A stretch of DNA of 34,688 bases from positions 1 to 34,688 of the forward strand of contig JAFGGN010000026.1 of NCBI GenBank assembly GCA_016930535.1. The letters are read 5' to 3'. Below the pieces are notes generated by a model that searched no databases, was not told the origin of the DNA, and saw nothing but the letters and a program-made list of their open reading frames with translations. Source of the DNA: a bacterium (GTDB lineage Bacteria; Zhuqueibacterota; QNDG01; JAFGCO01). Shown piece after piece: positions 17,491 to 25,709 of the stretch (its first letter is position 1; the number at the start of each line of letters is the position of its first letter). Both the position numbers and the translations under genes were made by a program.

Positions 17491-18048
17491 ATGCGATATA
17501 AGACATTCTTCATATCCTGTTTAATTTTTATTGCATCATTTAACATTATGGCACAAAAAGGTCCATTTTTGAGATTCAGCCTTGGTCCGGGTATTATGAA
17601 AGAATTTAGTACAATCAATGAATCCGGCTTGACCATTGTCACAAAAAACCATGCAATCGGTTGGTGCTTTGAGGATAAATTGACTGTGTATTACAGTGAA
17701 TTCGGTGCTTTTATCAGTAAAGATACGGATCAAAAATATCACTTTATAAATCTTGATGCATATGGTTTGGGGATTGCATACCGTACCCGAAGCAGGATCA
17801 ATTACCATTTATCAGGCGCCTATGGAACCGTGCATTTTTCTGACAGCTGGAATAAACAAGGTGATTATATAGAGGATGGCTATGCGATTGCTTTCGGAAT
17901 AGAAAAAAATTGGTTGCTATTAAAAAGAATCGAATTGGGATTAGGACCTCATTCTTTTATTCTCATAACAGATAACTATTCATTTACCAATTTCAGCTTA
18001 AATTTTTGGTTTAACTTTTATCTGTTCCCACAACGGAAATTGAATTAA
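17491..18048 (+). CDS. Small outer-membrane beta-barrel-like protein of unknown function
   Basis: 185 residues with a Sec signal peptide (MRYKTFFISCLIFIASFNIMAQ) followed by alternating hydrophobic/polar strands rich in aromatic residues and ending FNFYLFPQRKLN. This looks like an 8-10 strand outer-membrane barrel; the fold is inferred from pattern only. The start at 17491 is chosen because GAGGAG lies 6 nt upstream and the signal peptide begins there; an in-frame ATG at 17461 would add ten residues ahead of the signal. It is AT-rich and sits in a region of gene remnants. No family recognised. Confidence 0.75.
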   Translation: MRYKTFFISCLIFIASFNIMAQKGPFLRFSLGPGIMKEFSTINESGLTIVTKNHAIGWCFEDKLTVYYSEFGAFISKDTDQKYHFINLDAYGLGIAYRTRSRINYHLSGAYGTVHFSDSWNKQGDYIEDGYAIAFGIEKNWLLLKRIELGLGPHSFILITDNYSFTNFSLNFWFNFYLFPQRKLN

Positions 18049-18147
18049 AACAAATAATAACCAATATTAGGTACGATATTCATCAGAAACATTAACATAT
18101 CGGTGGAACGAATTCATCATCGTAATTTAATTAAAATGAGGTCCGTC

Positions 18148-18432
18148 ATGCGTGCATTTCGCTTCAAAGGAGTTAACTGCTGTTTTGTTCTCGCACTGTT
18201 CGTTTCATCAATGGTCCTGGCCCAGGACATGTCCACGGCAAAACCGGAAGCGGCAGGTGTTTCGTCTGAGCGTCTGCATCGTCTCGATACCGTATTTCAG
18301 AAGTATGTGGATGACGGACAACTGCCAGGATCCGTGATACTCATTGCAAGACGCGGCAAGGTCATATATCAGGGTGCATTTGGCCATAGGGATCCTGAGT
18401 CCGGTTCTCCGATGAAACCAGTCGTTGGCTGA
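18148..18432 (+). pseudogene. Truncated N-terminus of a serine beta-lactamase-family protein
   Basis: From the ATG at 18148 (GAGG 6 nt upstream) the frame gives a signal peptide (VLALFVSSMVLAQ), then PEAAGVSSERLHRLD, a helix, and GQLPGSVILIARRGKVIYQGAFGHRDPESGSPM. This is the standard opening of class C beta-lactamase-like/esterase proteins. The family normally continues with the SxxK catalytic motif, but here the frame stops at once (PVVG, stop at 18430-18432). The catalytic serine and about three quarters of a normal protein are missing. The ribosome binding site of the next gene follows within 20 bp, so the break looks like a deletion. Its GC content is higher than its neighbours. An in-frame ATG at 18103 is less likely. 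Confidence 0.8.
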
Positions 18433-18458
18433 TTTATCTTAATTAAAAGGAGCAAGCC

Positions 18459-19052
18459 ATTAAAAAAATATTATTCACCGTTTTGGCATGTTTTCATTGT
18501 CTTCATCTCTCTCTGTATTCACAGGACAATGTCGATGTATCGAAAGTGCTGAAAAACATTTCAAACACGACGAACGAAAAAAGAAATATCGGTGTCGGAT
18601 TCATGATCGGGGAACCCATTGGATTCAATGTAAAATGGTGGAGGAACAAATCCATCGATTTGGAATCCGCGATAGAACATTATGAATTCTATCTCCGGTC
18701 CTGGCTGTTGTCCAATACATCATGGCTGCCGATTAAAGACGCATGGGTTGCCTCTGTCGCTTATCCGGTTTTTCATGACGGCTTCCTTCATATCCATCTG
18801 GATCACATTTGGCACAAATATATTGAATCCGTCGATGAAGTCGGTATCATTTCGGTTTATTACGGCTGCGGAGGCAGAATCCGCTTTGCCGATGACAATG
18901 TTTTCGGAATCAGAGGGGTATTGGGGACCGGTATTTACAGTGAATCGTTCCCGGTCGATGTTTTTTGTGAAATTGCACCGATTTTCGATATGATTCCCGG
19001 ATCCGGTCTGGATCTGAATGTCGATGCGGGGATACGGTTTTATTTCAGATAG
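18459..19052 (+). CDS. Outer-membrane-like protein of unknown function, apparent ATT start
   Basis: The first ATG in this frame is at 18483, but it falls inside a signal peptide and has no ribosome binding site. Reading from ATT at 18459 gives (M)KKILFTVLACFHCLHLSLYSQD, a complete Sec signal peptide, with AGGAG at 18448-18452, 6 nt upstream. I therefore place the start at ATT. The mature part (about 175 residues) begins near QDNVDVSKVLKN and contains NIGVGFMIGEPIGFNVKWW, then amphipathic strands and a C-terminal aromatic (VDAGIRFYFR), typical of small outer-membrane barrels. No family is recognised with confidence. Either a rare ATT initiator is used or an ATG was lost and the gene is decaying, as its neighbours are. 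Confidence 0.75.
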   Translation: MKKILFTVLACFHCLHLSLYSQDNVDVSKVLKNISNTTNEKRNIGVGFMIGEPIGFNVKWWRNKSIDLESAIEHYEFYLRSWLLSNTSWLPIKDAWVASVAYPVFHDGFLHIHLDHIWHKYIESVDEVGIISVYYGCGGRIRFADDNVFGIRGVLGTGIYSESFPVDVFCEIAPIFDMIPGSGLDLNVDAGIRFYFR

Positions 19053-19059
19053 CATGAAA

Positions 19060-19081
19060 AATCCGGTCGGGACGCCGGATT
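19060..19081. terminator. Weak terminator-like hairpin
   Basis: AATCCGG, 8-nt loop, CCGGATT, just after the stop at 19052. Seven base pairs, but no T-run after it, so termination is doubtful. Confidence 0.3.
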
Positions 19082-19128
19082 GAGTATTCATGAAAAGTGA
19101 AATGCTTAGTTAAAATCCGGAGGATTTT

Positions 19129-19335
19129 ATGAGCGCTTTTTCGTATATATTACTGATAACGATGCTCATGGCATTAATTACACTCAGCAAAACAGCCAAA
19201 ATCATTGCTGAGAATGAAAGAGGAGCCGTTTTCAGATTGGGAAAATTTATGCGTATACTTGAACCGGGTTTTCATATACTCATTGAGAGCCTTTCAACAA
19301 GATCGTTGAATATTATCGGAATACGACAAAAATAA
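19129..19335 (+). pseudogene. Truncated slipin/SPFH-family N-terminus
   Basis: 68 codons: a membrane segment (YILLITMLMALITL) followed by AENERGAVFRLGKFMRILEPGFHILI, the signature opening of slipin/stomatin/prohibitin-like SPFH proteins, which are usually about 250-320 residues. The frame ends about 15 residues later (GIRQK stop), so the SPFH domain is missing. GGAGG stands about 8 nt before the ATG. Translation may still occur, but the product would be only a membrane anchor. It is one of a run of fragments in this stretch. Confidence 0.75.
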
Positions 19336-19337
19336 AA

Positions 19338-19574
19338 TTGATAAAAATTTCAGCTGCTTTGGATCGCTGTTTTAACCGGGTACTGCTAAGAGATAAAAGT
19401 GAACATACATCCGTTTCTGATGAGCAGGTAAAAGAATACAATATTCTCGCAGCGAATGGTCAACACAACTGGGATTTGGTTATCGACAATAACGGACCGG
19501 CAAAACTGGATGAAATATTACACTCCATAATGAAAATTATAAAAACCTCTGAAAACAGCATGAACAGGGGATGA
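19338..19574 (+). pseudogene. C-terminal fragment of a probable P-loop kinase/ATPase
   Basis: An open frame starting at a TTG and lacking a ribosome binding site. Its latter half, VSDEQVKEYN then HNWDLVIDNNGPAKLDEILHSIM, resembles the tail of small P-loop kinases (AAA/nucleoside-kinase-like), where a DLVIDN strand is followed by a final helix. No Walker A motif is present, so only the C-terminal third would remain. It abuts the slipin fragment with a 2-bp gap, as if two genes were fused by deletion. The family call is tentative. Confidence 0.4.
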
Positions 19575-19996
19575 AAACACTTGAATCGTTTGAACATGGG
19601 ACACCCGACGGTTATCAGTCTTTCCGGGAACTCGGGCCATTGAAGAATGCGGACAGCCGTTACTTTCACGATGAAATCGTATTCTGGAGCGACATCAGGG
19701 AGCATCCGGACTACGATACATTCTGGCAGTCCCGGACCATTCTGCCTCACCTTAGGCATATCGGCGCCGCAGCCATGGTGGTGGGAGGATGATATGATGC
19801 GGAGGATCTGTATGGCCCGCTTCATGCCTATCGGTCGATCGAAGAAAAAAATCCGGGCAATTTCAATATACTCTTCATTGGTCCCTGGTTTCACGGAGGC
19901 TGGATCTGGAGCGACGAAGATTCTCTGGGCAGTACCGATTTTGGTTTCAAGAAGTCCGAGCACCCGAGTCATCTGGAGATTGGTATCATGAGGTGA
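19571..19996 (+). pseudogene. Internal fragment of a CocE/NonD-family hydrolase with in-frame TGA
   Basis: The frame gives FEHGTPDGYQSFRELGPL, FHDEIVFWSDIREHPDYDTFWQSR, then IGAAAMVVGG, a TGA at 19790-19792, and without frame change YDAEDLYGPLHAYRSIEEKN, ILFIGPWFHGGW and SLGSTDFG, ending at TGA 19994-19996. This is the core of CocE/NonD (X-Pro dipeptidyl-peptidase-like) hydrolases, around the catalytic Asp (YDAED) and His (GPWFHGGW). The family normally reads GGWYD, so the TGA replaces a conserved Trp codon (TGG). The nucleophile-serine half and the C-terminal domain are missing. It is a pseudogene by deletion and nonsense mutation. Confidence 0.85.
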
Positions 19997-20124
19997 GTCA
20001 CTGAATCCGTCATAATCGTTGTACAAACCGGCGGATGAATTGTCCATATAGGGCTGCTGGTCTATATCACGATTTTGAATGCCTTTTTTTCTGCGCTCGA
20101 GATTCTGGCCGTGATCACTAAATA

Positions 20125-21966
20125 TCAATATTCCGTCACCGTGGGAGTCAATGACACCGGTGTCCCGCTCATCACGCTCAGATGATTGCGGTGACGGATC
20201 ACGATGTAATACGTGCCGGCCGGCACATCCAGCACAATCGATGCGGTTTGTCCGTCATCCGATACACACATGCCGTCCTGTCTCAGGAAGACGCTCTTTG
20301 AAACAAGGGGCGGCCCGTCGACTGCATCCTGCAGCTGAATCAGGACCCAGTCCGTCATTCCGTAGGGGATTTGACTGACGGATCTTGGATCTTCGGAATA
20401 AGGCGCGGTCAGCGGCAGGCAGGCCGCATCATTCAGGGCCGCATGCAATAGTCCCTCCCCGTAGGCGCCCTCCAGCCAGACTTTGACGGAAACTGTCACA
20501 TACGGCGATGCAAATTCATAGCATCCCATGTCCCATCCGGATCCGATCGGACGCGGGAGCGTATCCAGATCATGAACAAAACAGGCGGAAAAATCCATCC
20601 CGGCATTGATACAGGGGGATATTGCCTGCAGATGAAAATCGTCAGACCCGGATGACACAAACAGGGGATCCGCTGCAATGCTGTTTGCGCCTGGACCGGC
20701 CGGGGATCCCGACCGGTTGTCATAGCAATTCCAGTCGATCACGGCACCGGTTCCGGATGTACCGTCTATGGCAATGACATCCACGGTTCCGCTGACACTG
20801 AAGATATTGTTCCGGATATCCGCATTCACGGCGCCGTCCACAAGCTGAATCGCATGAAAGCCATGATCCATGATCAGTGTATTGTTGTAGAATTTCAAAT
20901 CGGTGGTTCCCTTGAAATAAAAACCCCGGCGAATGCCCGTCAGGAGATTGTTATAATAGAAATGATCCCGGGTCGGCCCTTCGCTGCCGCTGCTGCCTTT
21001 GATGTTGCTTTCGTAGAAACCCCAGCCGATGTTTTCCACGATATTGTCATGCCAGGTATTCCGGGCATGGGCCTCCCCGTTCGCACTCCAGTAATAGCTG
21101 TAAAATCCTTCATCGATGATATCATGGATCCGGTTGCAGCAGACTTCCGAATCTTCGTTGGAGCTTAAGGCGATGCCGGTTTCACAGTCGTAAATCAGAT
21201 TATCGGATATCAGGTTCCTGTCCCCGCTGCCGATGTCGATGCCGATTTTGCTGTCGTAAATGGTATTGCCGACAACGACCAGATCATCGGCCACCTCGCT
21301 TCCGATACCCGCGCCGGGATATCCGTTGTCAAAAAGCGTGGCCGTACAGCTCTCGACAGTCACATGATGCGGCCTGCCGTCGTCCCAGCGGTAAATATCG
21401 ATGCCCGAGTAGGGCCCCAGGCCGTTATGAACGAGGCAGTCCGTAATACGGATGTGATGTGCATCTCCCCGAACCTGAATACATTCACCTGCGGTATGGT
21501 GCACGTCGAGCTGACTCAAATCGATATGGGAGGCATCTTCTGTGCCGCTGTGTTCGATCAGTACGCCCCAGCCTGTGGTGTTGTTGCATATTTCAAGATT
21601 GTGCACCTCGATCCAGTCTTTGGCGTAAATACTGAGAATCCCCCACCATCCGGCCAGGCCGGTGCCATCCAGTACAGGGGCATGGGCGGGATAACCGCTG
21701 AATACGATGGGATTCTGTTCAGTCCCCGAATGCTGTACGGTCACCCGCTCATTGTACAGGCCGTTTTTAATCCAGACCGTATCTCCGGCAACGGCAGTAT
21801 CGCATGCTTTCTGAATGGTCTTCCAGGGGGCCGTTTCCTGGCCGCTGTTCGTGTCCGCGGCACCCGGATAAGCCTGATCTACATAGTATACCGAGGCTCC
21901 GATCGGGATGCTGACCAGCAGGAACAGTGTCAAAAACAGGGTTGTTCCGGGGATGCACCGAACCAT
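20125..21966 (-). CDS. Secreted parallel beta-helix surface protein
   Basis: 613 residues: signal peptide (about 1-25, ending GAS), then VYYVDQAYPGAADTNSG...PWKTIQKA, the usual entry to right-handed beta-helix proteins, and a helix of about 400 residues with repeated turns (VVVGNTIYDSKIGIDIGSG, LISDNLIYDCETGIALSS, DHFYYNNLLTG, LKFYNNTLIMDHG). It ends the helix with ADPLFVSSGSDDFHLQAISPCINAG and DMGCYEF, typical of the PbH1/choice-of-anchor type. The last ~120 residues (VKVWLEGAYG to HRNHLSVMS) match the C-terminus of the FG-GAP protein across the intergenic region. Such helices often bind or cleave polysaccharide; no catalytic residues can be named. AAGGAG lies 9 nt before the ATG. It converges with the CocE fragment. 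Confidence 0.9.
   Translation of the reverse strand: MVRCIPGTTLFLTLFLLVSIPIGASVYYVDQAYPGAADTNSGQETAPWKTIQKACDTAVAGDTVWIKNGLYNERVTVQHSGTEQNPIVFSGYPAHAPVLDGTGLAGWWGILSIYAKDWIEVHNLEICNNTTGWGVLIEHSGTEDASHIDLSQLDVHHTAGECIQVRGDAHHIRITDCLVHNGLGPYSGIDIYRWDDGRPHHVTVESCTATLFDNGYPGAGIGSEVADDLVVVGNTIYDSKIGIDIGSGDRNLISDNLIYDCETGIALSSNEDSEVCCNRIHDIIDEGFYSYYWSANGEAHARNTWHDNIVENIGWGFYESNIKGSSGSEGPTRDHFYYNNLLTGIRRGFYFKGTTDLKFYNNTLIMDHGFHAIQLVDGAVNADIRNNIFSVSGTVDVIAIDGTSGTGAVIDWNCYDNRSGSPAGPGANSIAADPLFVSSGSDDFHLQAISPCINAGMDFSACFVHDLDTLPRPIGSGWDMGCYEFASPYVTVSVKVWLEGAYGEGLLHAALNDAACLPLTAPYSEDPRSVSQIPYGMTDWVLIQLQDAVDGPPLVSKSVFLRQDGMCVSDDGQTASIVLDVPAGTYYIVIRHRNHLSVMSGTPVSLTPTVTEY
20128..20502 (-). other. Shared C-terminal domain, copy in the beta-helix protein
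   Basis: Encodes about residues 489-613. Conserved blocks shared with 25064-25424: VKxxLxGxY near the start, LPL/IPL then PY, a IPxxxTDWVxxQL block, FLRxDGM, and YYxIVxxHRNxLSVMS at the end. Likely a beta-sandwich module in the role of linker, adhesin or anchor. Confidence 0.7.
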
Positions 21967-22883
21967 ACCGGCAGGCTCCTTTCCGTAACGCAGAAATTAA
22001 TTTTTAAGTTTAATATAATCAATATTGCAAACGTTCCCGGTCATGCTGAAAAAAATGTCCGGATTTTCATTACTTGTGAATTTCAGGTCGTTTCATGTTC
22101 CCGGATTTCCGTATCCGAAATTATTGTAACACGGGATGCTTGCTCCGATACCGGGGAAGAACCATGCTTCCCCATATGACACACAACTTTGATAATTTAG
22201 CAATTAAAATACCAGAATCCAAAATTATCCGAACCAGTTAATAGCATTGAGCCTGGATATTAAGGATTTTTAATATCATTCAATACCGGCATCAGAAAAT
22301 GCTTGCCATTTGTTCCCTGCACCCCGGATTCGATGATCAGAATCCGGCCGGTTTTCAGGGCAGCCGTTCACAGGACAACGATCGATGTTTATAAACATCC
22401 GGCAAAAATTACCGGGCGCGAAGAACGGACAGACGTGAAACGATCCGGATCATGGATCTGAATTGTCTTGTTTTTCTTTAAAAAATTTTATAGTATTGGA
22501 TATCACCTTGATTTTTACGCTTAATTAATATTTATACACCATTCCCCGGTGAATACGGCCATCCCTTTCTTTCCAGGTGTAAACGACTTCCCGCGGAGGC
22601 GGTGGCCTCAAAAAACCCGTCTAAACCCGGAGGCTTCAAGCGGCATGGTTGTGCCGTTCGGTAAAAATCGGGAACCGATGGAAAAGCAAGCTGTTCTGAC
22701 GATCAATCATTGATGTATCGAGCGGCAGGCAGATGGCCAGTCTGATTCGTATGAAATCAGTATCATGCAGTCGTTGTCCAGAAACCGCAGAAGGTTTATT
22801 TCTGACTATCGCAAATCCGGGGATCCGTGAAACGGCAGCCGGGAGATCCTGATTAAAACAATTTGGAAGTGGAGGGCAAAACA
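21967..22883. other. 917-bp divergent intergenic region
   Basis: Between the two divergent surface-protein genes. I see no gene: open frames are short, lack ribosome binding sites and have no recognisable product. It contains a 16-bp perfect palindrome (22384-22399), a 10-bp GATCCGGATC and AT-rich tracts near 21995-22030 and 22470-22550 where promoters could lie, but no convincing -35/-10 pair. Confidence 0.5.
22384..22399. promoter_or_regulatory. 16-bp perfect palindrome, possible operator
   Basis: GATGTTTATAAACATC, located centrally between the two divergent surface-protein genes. The shape suits a dimeric regulator, but nothing else supports it. Confidence 0.3.
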
Positions 22884-25424
22884 ATGAAAATAAAAAACAT
22901 AATCAGACTCCTTTTATTCTTTCTCATAGGTGTTTCCCTCATGTATGCGCAAGACCAATTCGGCGGTCAGAATATTATCGATTGGGGCAATACAGTACTT
23001 GCATCATCCGTTTACAGTGCCGACCTGGACAGGGACGGCGACATGGATGTACTTTCCGCCTCATACAATGATGATAAAATCGCCTGGTATGAGAATATCG
23101 GCACAGGTGTCTTTGGTTCACAGCAGATCATCACGACATCAGCGGACGGGGCATATTGTGTTTATGCAGCTGACCTGGATTACGACGGCGATATGGATGT
23201 GCTCTCTGCTTCAGCAGAAGATGACAAGATAGCCTGGTATGAAAACAACGGCACAGGCGGCTTCGGCACCCAGCAGATCATCACCACATCGGCAAACGGG
23301 GCCTATTCCGTTTATGCGGCCGATCTGGACGGCGACGGCGACCTGGATGTGCTTTCCGCTTCAGGCTACGATAACAAAATCGCCTGGTACAGGAACAACG
23401 GTGCAGGCAGTTTCGGCATACAATTGATCATCACAACCTCTGCGAACGGGGCCTACTCAGTGTATGCAGCAGACCTGGACAAAGACGGAGATATGGATGT
23501 GCTCTCCGCTTCGATCAACGATGATAAAATCGCCTGGTATGAGAACAACGGGACAGGCAGCTTCGGCGCACAGCAGATCATCACTACATCGGCAGACGGG
23601 GCCCTGTCTGTATATGCGGCAGACCTGGACAAAGACGGAGATCTGGATGTGCTCTCTGCTTCGATCAATGACGATAAAATCGCCTGGTATGAAAACGACG
23701 GCACAGGAGGCTTCGGTGCGCAGCAGGTCATCACTACATCGGCGGACGGGGCATTTTCTGTGTATGCAGCTGACCCGGATAATGATGGGGATACCGATGT
23801 GCTCTCCGCTTCATTCTATGACAACAAAATCGCCTGGTATGAAAACAATGGTTCAGGCGGCTTCGGCACCCAGCAGATCATCACGACATCGGCAAACGGG
23901 GCGCATTCCGTTTTTGCGGCCGACCTGTACAGCGACGGGGCCACGGATGTGCTCTCTGCCTCATGGAATGACAGCAAAATTGCCTGGTACAAAAACAACG
24001 CCCCGGGCGACTTCGGAGCACAGCAGATCATCAGCACATCCGCAGACGAACCCTATTCCGTGTATGCGGCCGACCTGGACAAAGACGGGGATATGGATGT
24101 GCTCTCTGCTTCTTCGGAAGACGATAAAATCGCCTGGTATGAAAACGACGGCACTGGCAGCTTCGGTGCACAGCAGGTCATTACCACATCGGCATACGGA
24201 GCGCATTCCGTGTATGCAGCTGACCTGGATGGCGACGGAGACAAGGATGTGCTCTCTGCTTCAAGCTATGATAACAAAATCGCCTGGTACGAAAACAACG
24301 GCACAGGCGGCTTCGGTGCACAGCAGATCATCACCACATCGGCAGAATGGACACATTCTGTGCATGCGGCGGACCTGGATAGCGACGGAGACATGGACGT
24401 GCTCTCTGCTTCAGAGCATGATAATAAAGTCGCCTGGTATGAAAACGACGGGTCGGGCGGCTTCGGCACTCAGCAGATCATCACCACATCGGCTGACGGG
24501 GCAAGATGCGTATATGCAGCCGACCTGGACGGCGACGGAGACATGGATGTGCTTTCCGCTTCGTACCAGGATGATAAAATCGCCTGGTATGAAAACGACG
24601 GGTCGGGCGGCTTCGGCACTCAGCAGATCATCACGACATCTGTCAGTTCGGCACAATCTGTATATGCCGCAGACCTGGACGGCGACGGCGACAAGGATGT
24701 GCTCTCTGCTTCACGCGTGGACAATGAAATTACCTGGTATGCGAACAATGGCGCAGGCGGCTTCGGCACACAGCGGATCATCGGGATATTAGAAGATGCA
24801 CGATCCGTATATGCGGCCGATCTGGATGGGGACGGAGACATGGACGCCCTGGCGGCTTCAGCAGACGAGTGCAAAATCGCCTGGTATGAAAACAAAGGGA
24901 CCGGCAGCTTTGGTGGCCAGCAAATCATCACGACATCAGCAAACAGAGCAGAGTCCGTATATGCAGCCGACCTGGATGGCGACGGAGATCTGGATGTACT
25001 GTCTGCTTCCTGGTCTGATGATAAAATCGCCTGGTATGAGAACTTATTCGATAATCCAATCTATGTGGTCGCAGCAGTCAAACTGTTTCTGGATGGACCG
25101 TACCTGGATGACAGCATGTCAACCGAGCTCAATACATACGGATATATACCTCTCCAGAGTCCGTATGAGGATCAGCGGCAGGTAGCGGCAATCCCCGGCA
25201 ATGTCACGGATTGGGTATTTGTGCAATTGAGAGAATATGCACCCGGACCGGCGGTTTCCGAAGGATCGTTTTTCTTAAGAAATGACGGAATGATCGTTGA
25301 TGAGGACGGCATCACAACGGATTTGCAGTTTTCCGGTGTAACTGCAGGCTATTATTTCATCGTTGTGAAACACCGGAACTGTTTATCGGTAATGAGTGCC
25401 GCAGCGCAGCCATTGACGAAGTGA
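22884..25424 (+). CDS. Secreted FG-GAP/VCBS-type repeat protein (predicted beta-propeller)
   Basis: 846 residues. The start at 22884 is chosen because GGAGGG lies 7 nt upstream and the signal peptide (KIKNIIRLLLFFLIGVSLMYAQ) begins there; an in-frame TTG at 22863 has neither. From residue 43 there are 14 tandem units of 50 residues (unit 12 has 49, the last is cut after 29). Each is built on VYAADLDGDGDMDVLSAS, then DDKIAWYENNGTGGFG and QQIITTSADGA. The DxDGDxD loops are FG-GAP-like calcium sites; the units should form propeller blades. Residues about 727-846 form the domain shared with the beta-helix protein. Probably an adhesin or polymer-binding surface protein. The long frame inside it (23464-24792) is a repeat-generated shadow. 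Confidence 0.93.
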   Translation: MKIKNIIRLLLFFLIGVSLMYAQDQFGGQNIIDWGNTVLASSVYSADLDRDGDMDVLSASYNDDKIAWYENIGTGVFGSQQIITTSADGAYCVYAADLDYDGDMDVLSASAEDDKIAWYENNGTGGFGTQQIITTSANGAYSVYAADLDGDGDLDVLSASGYDNKIAWYRNNGAGSFGIQLIITTSANGAYSVYAADLDKDGDMDVLSASINDDKIAWYENNGTGSFGAQQIITTSADGALSVYAADLDKDGDLDVLSASINDDKIAWYENDGTGGFGAQQVITTSADGAFSVYAADPDNDGDTDVLSASFYDNKIAWYENNGSGGFGTQQIITTSANGAHSVFAADLYSDGATDVLSASWNDSKIAWYKNNAPGDFGAQQIISTSADEPYSVYAADLDKDGDMDVLSASSEDDKIAWYENDGTGSFGAQQVITTSAYGAHSVYAADLDGDGDKDVLSASSYDNKIAWYENNGTGGFGAQQIITTSAEWTHSVHAADLDSDGDMDVLSASEHDNKVAWYENDGSGGFGTQQIITTSADGARCVYAADLDGDGDMDVLSASYQDDKIAWYENDGSGGFGTQQIITTSVSSAQSVYAADLDGDGDKDVLSASRVDNEITWYANNGAGGFGTQRIIGILEDARSVYAADLDGDGDMDALAASADECKIAWYENKGTGSFGGQQIITTSANRAESVYAADLDGDGDLDVLSASWSDDKIAWYENLFDNPIYVVAAVKLFLDGPYLDDSMSTELNTYGYIPLQSPYEDQRQVAAIPGNVTDWVFVQLREYAPGPAVSEGSFFLRNDGMIVDEDGITTDLQFSGVTAGYYFIVVKHRNCLSVMSAAAQPLTK
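23010..25043 (+). repeat. Fourteen 150-bp tandem repeats inside the FG-GAP gene
   Basis: Units begin every 150 bp from 23010; unit 14 starts at 24957 (unit 12 is one codon short). DNA similarity between units is high, including silent positions in many (for example GAAAACAACGGCACAGGCGG-type blocks), pointing to recent expansion or gene conversion. Confidence 0.9.
25064..25424 (+). other. Shared C-terminal domain, copy in the FG-GAP protein
   Basis: Encodes the last ~120 residues, VKLFLDGPYLDD to HRNCLSVMSAAAQPLTK. It aligns over its length with the C-terminus of the beta-helix protein (20128-20502), although the two proteins share nothing upstream. Confidence 0.7.
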
Positions 25425-25709
25425 AAATCCGGGAATCTGCTGATCCGTAAGGGCCGTGTGTTTTGTTTTAGAAAGGGTGTATGGCCTGTTCCCTGATCTC
25501 GCATTTCTTAAATACCGGTGGATGAACGATAATACTACGGCCCGATTGAATAACATTAAGAAATACCTTGCGGAATGGTTGTTTAACAATGCCGGGCATA
25601 TGGTGTTTTTATGTGTTAAATCAGGACCATGAATGCTGTTAACCGGGTATCAGGCGCCCCATGTACTTTCACAATAAACCGTATCCTACAACGCACACAG
25701 GAGAAATCA

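Noticed and set aside
19790..19792. Selenocysteine or TGA recoding in the CocE fragment
   Set aside because: The position is a conserved Trp in the family, the gene lacks both ends, and TGA is a normal stop elsewhere in the window. Pseudogene is simpler.
22636..22884. 82-codon minus-strand frame in the large intergenic region
   Set aside because: No ribosome binding site, unusual composition, no motif; it would start inside the signal sequence region of the FG-GAP gene.
23464..24792. A 442-codon open frame on the plus strand inside the FG-GAP gene
   Set aside because: It is a second frame of the 150-bp repeats; the peptide is a monotonous Met/Thr/Ser/Lys repeat, with no ribosome binding site and an out-of-frame position inside a convincing gene.
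23010..25043. Regular repeats resembling a CRISPR array
   Set aside because: Units are 150 bp, coding and similar throughout, with no short repeat/spacer alternation and no cas genes.
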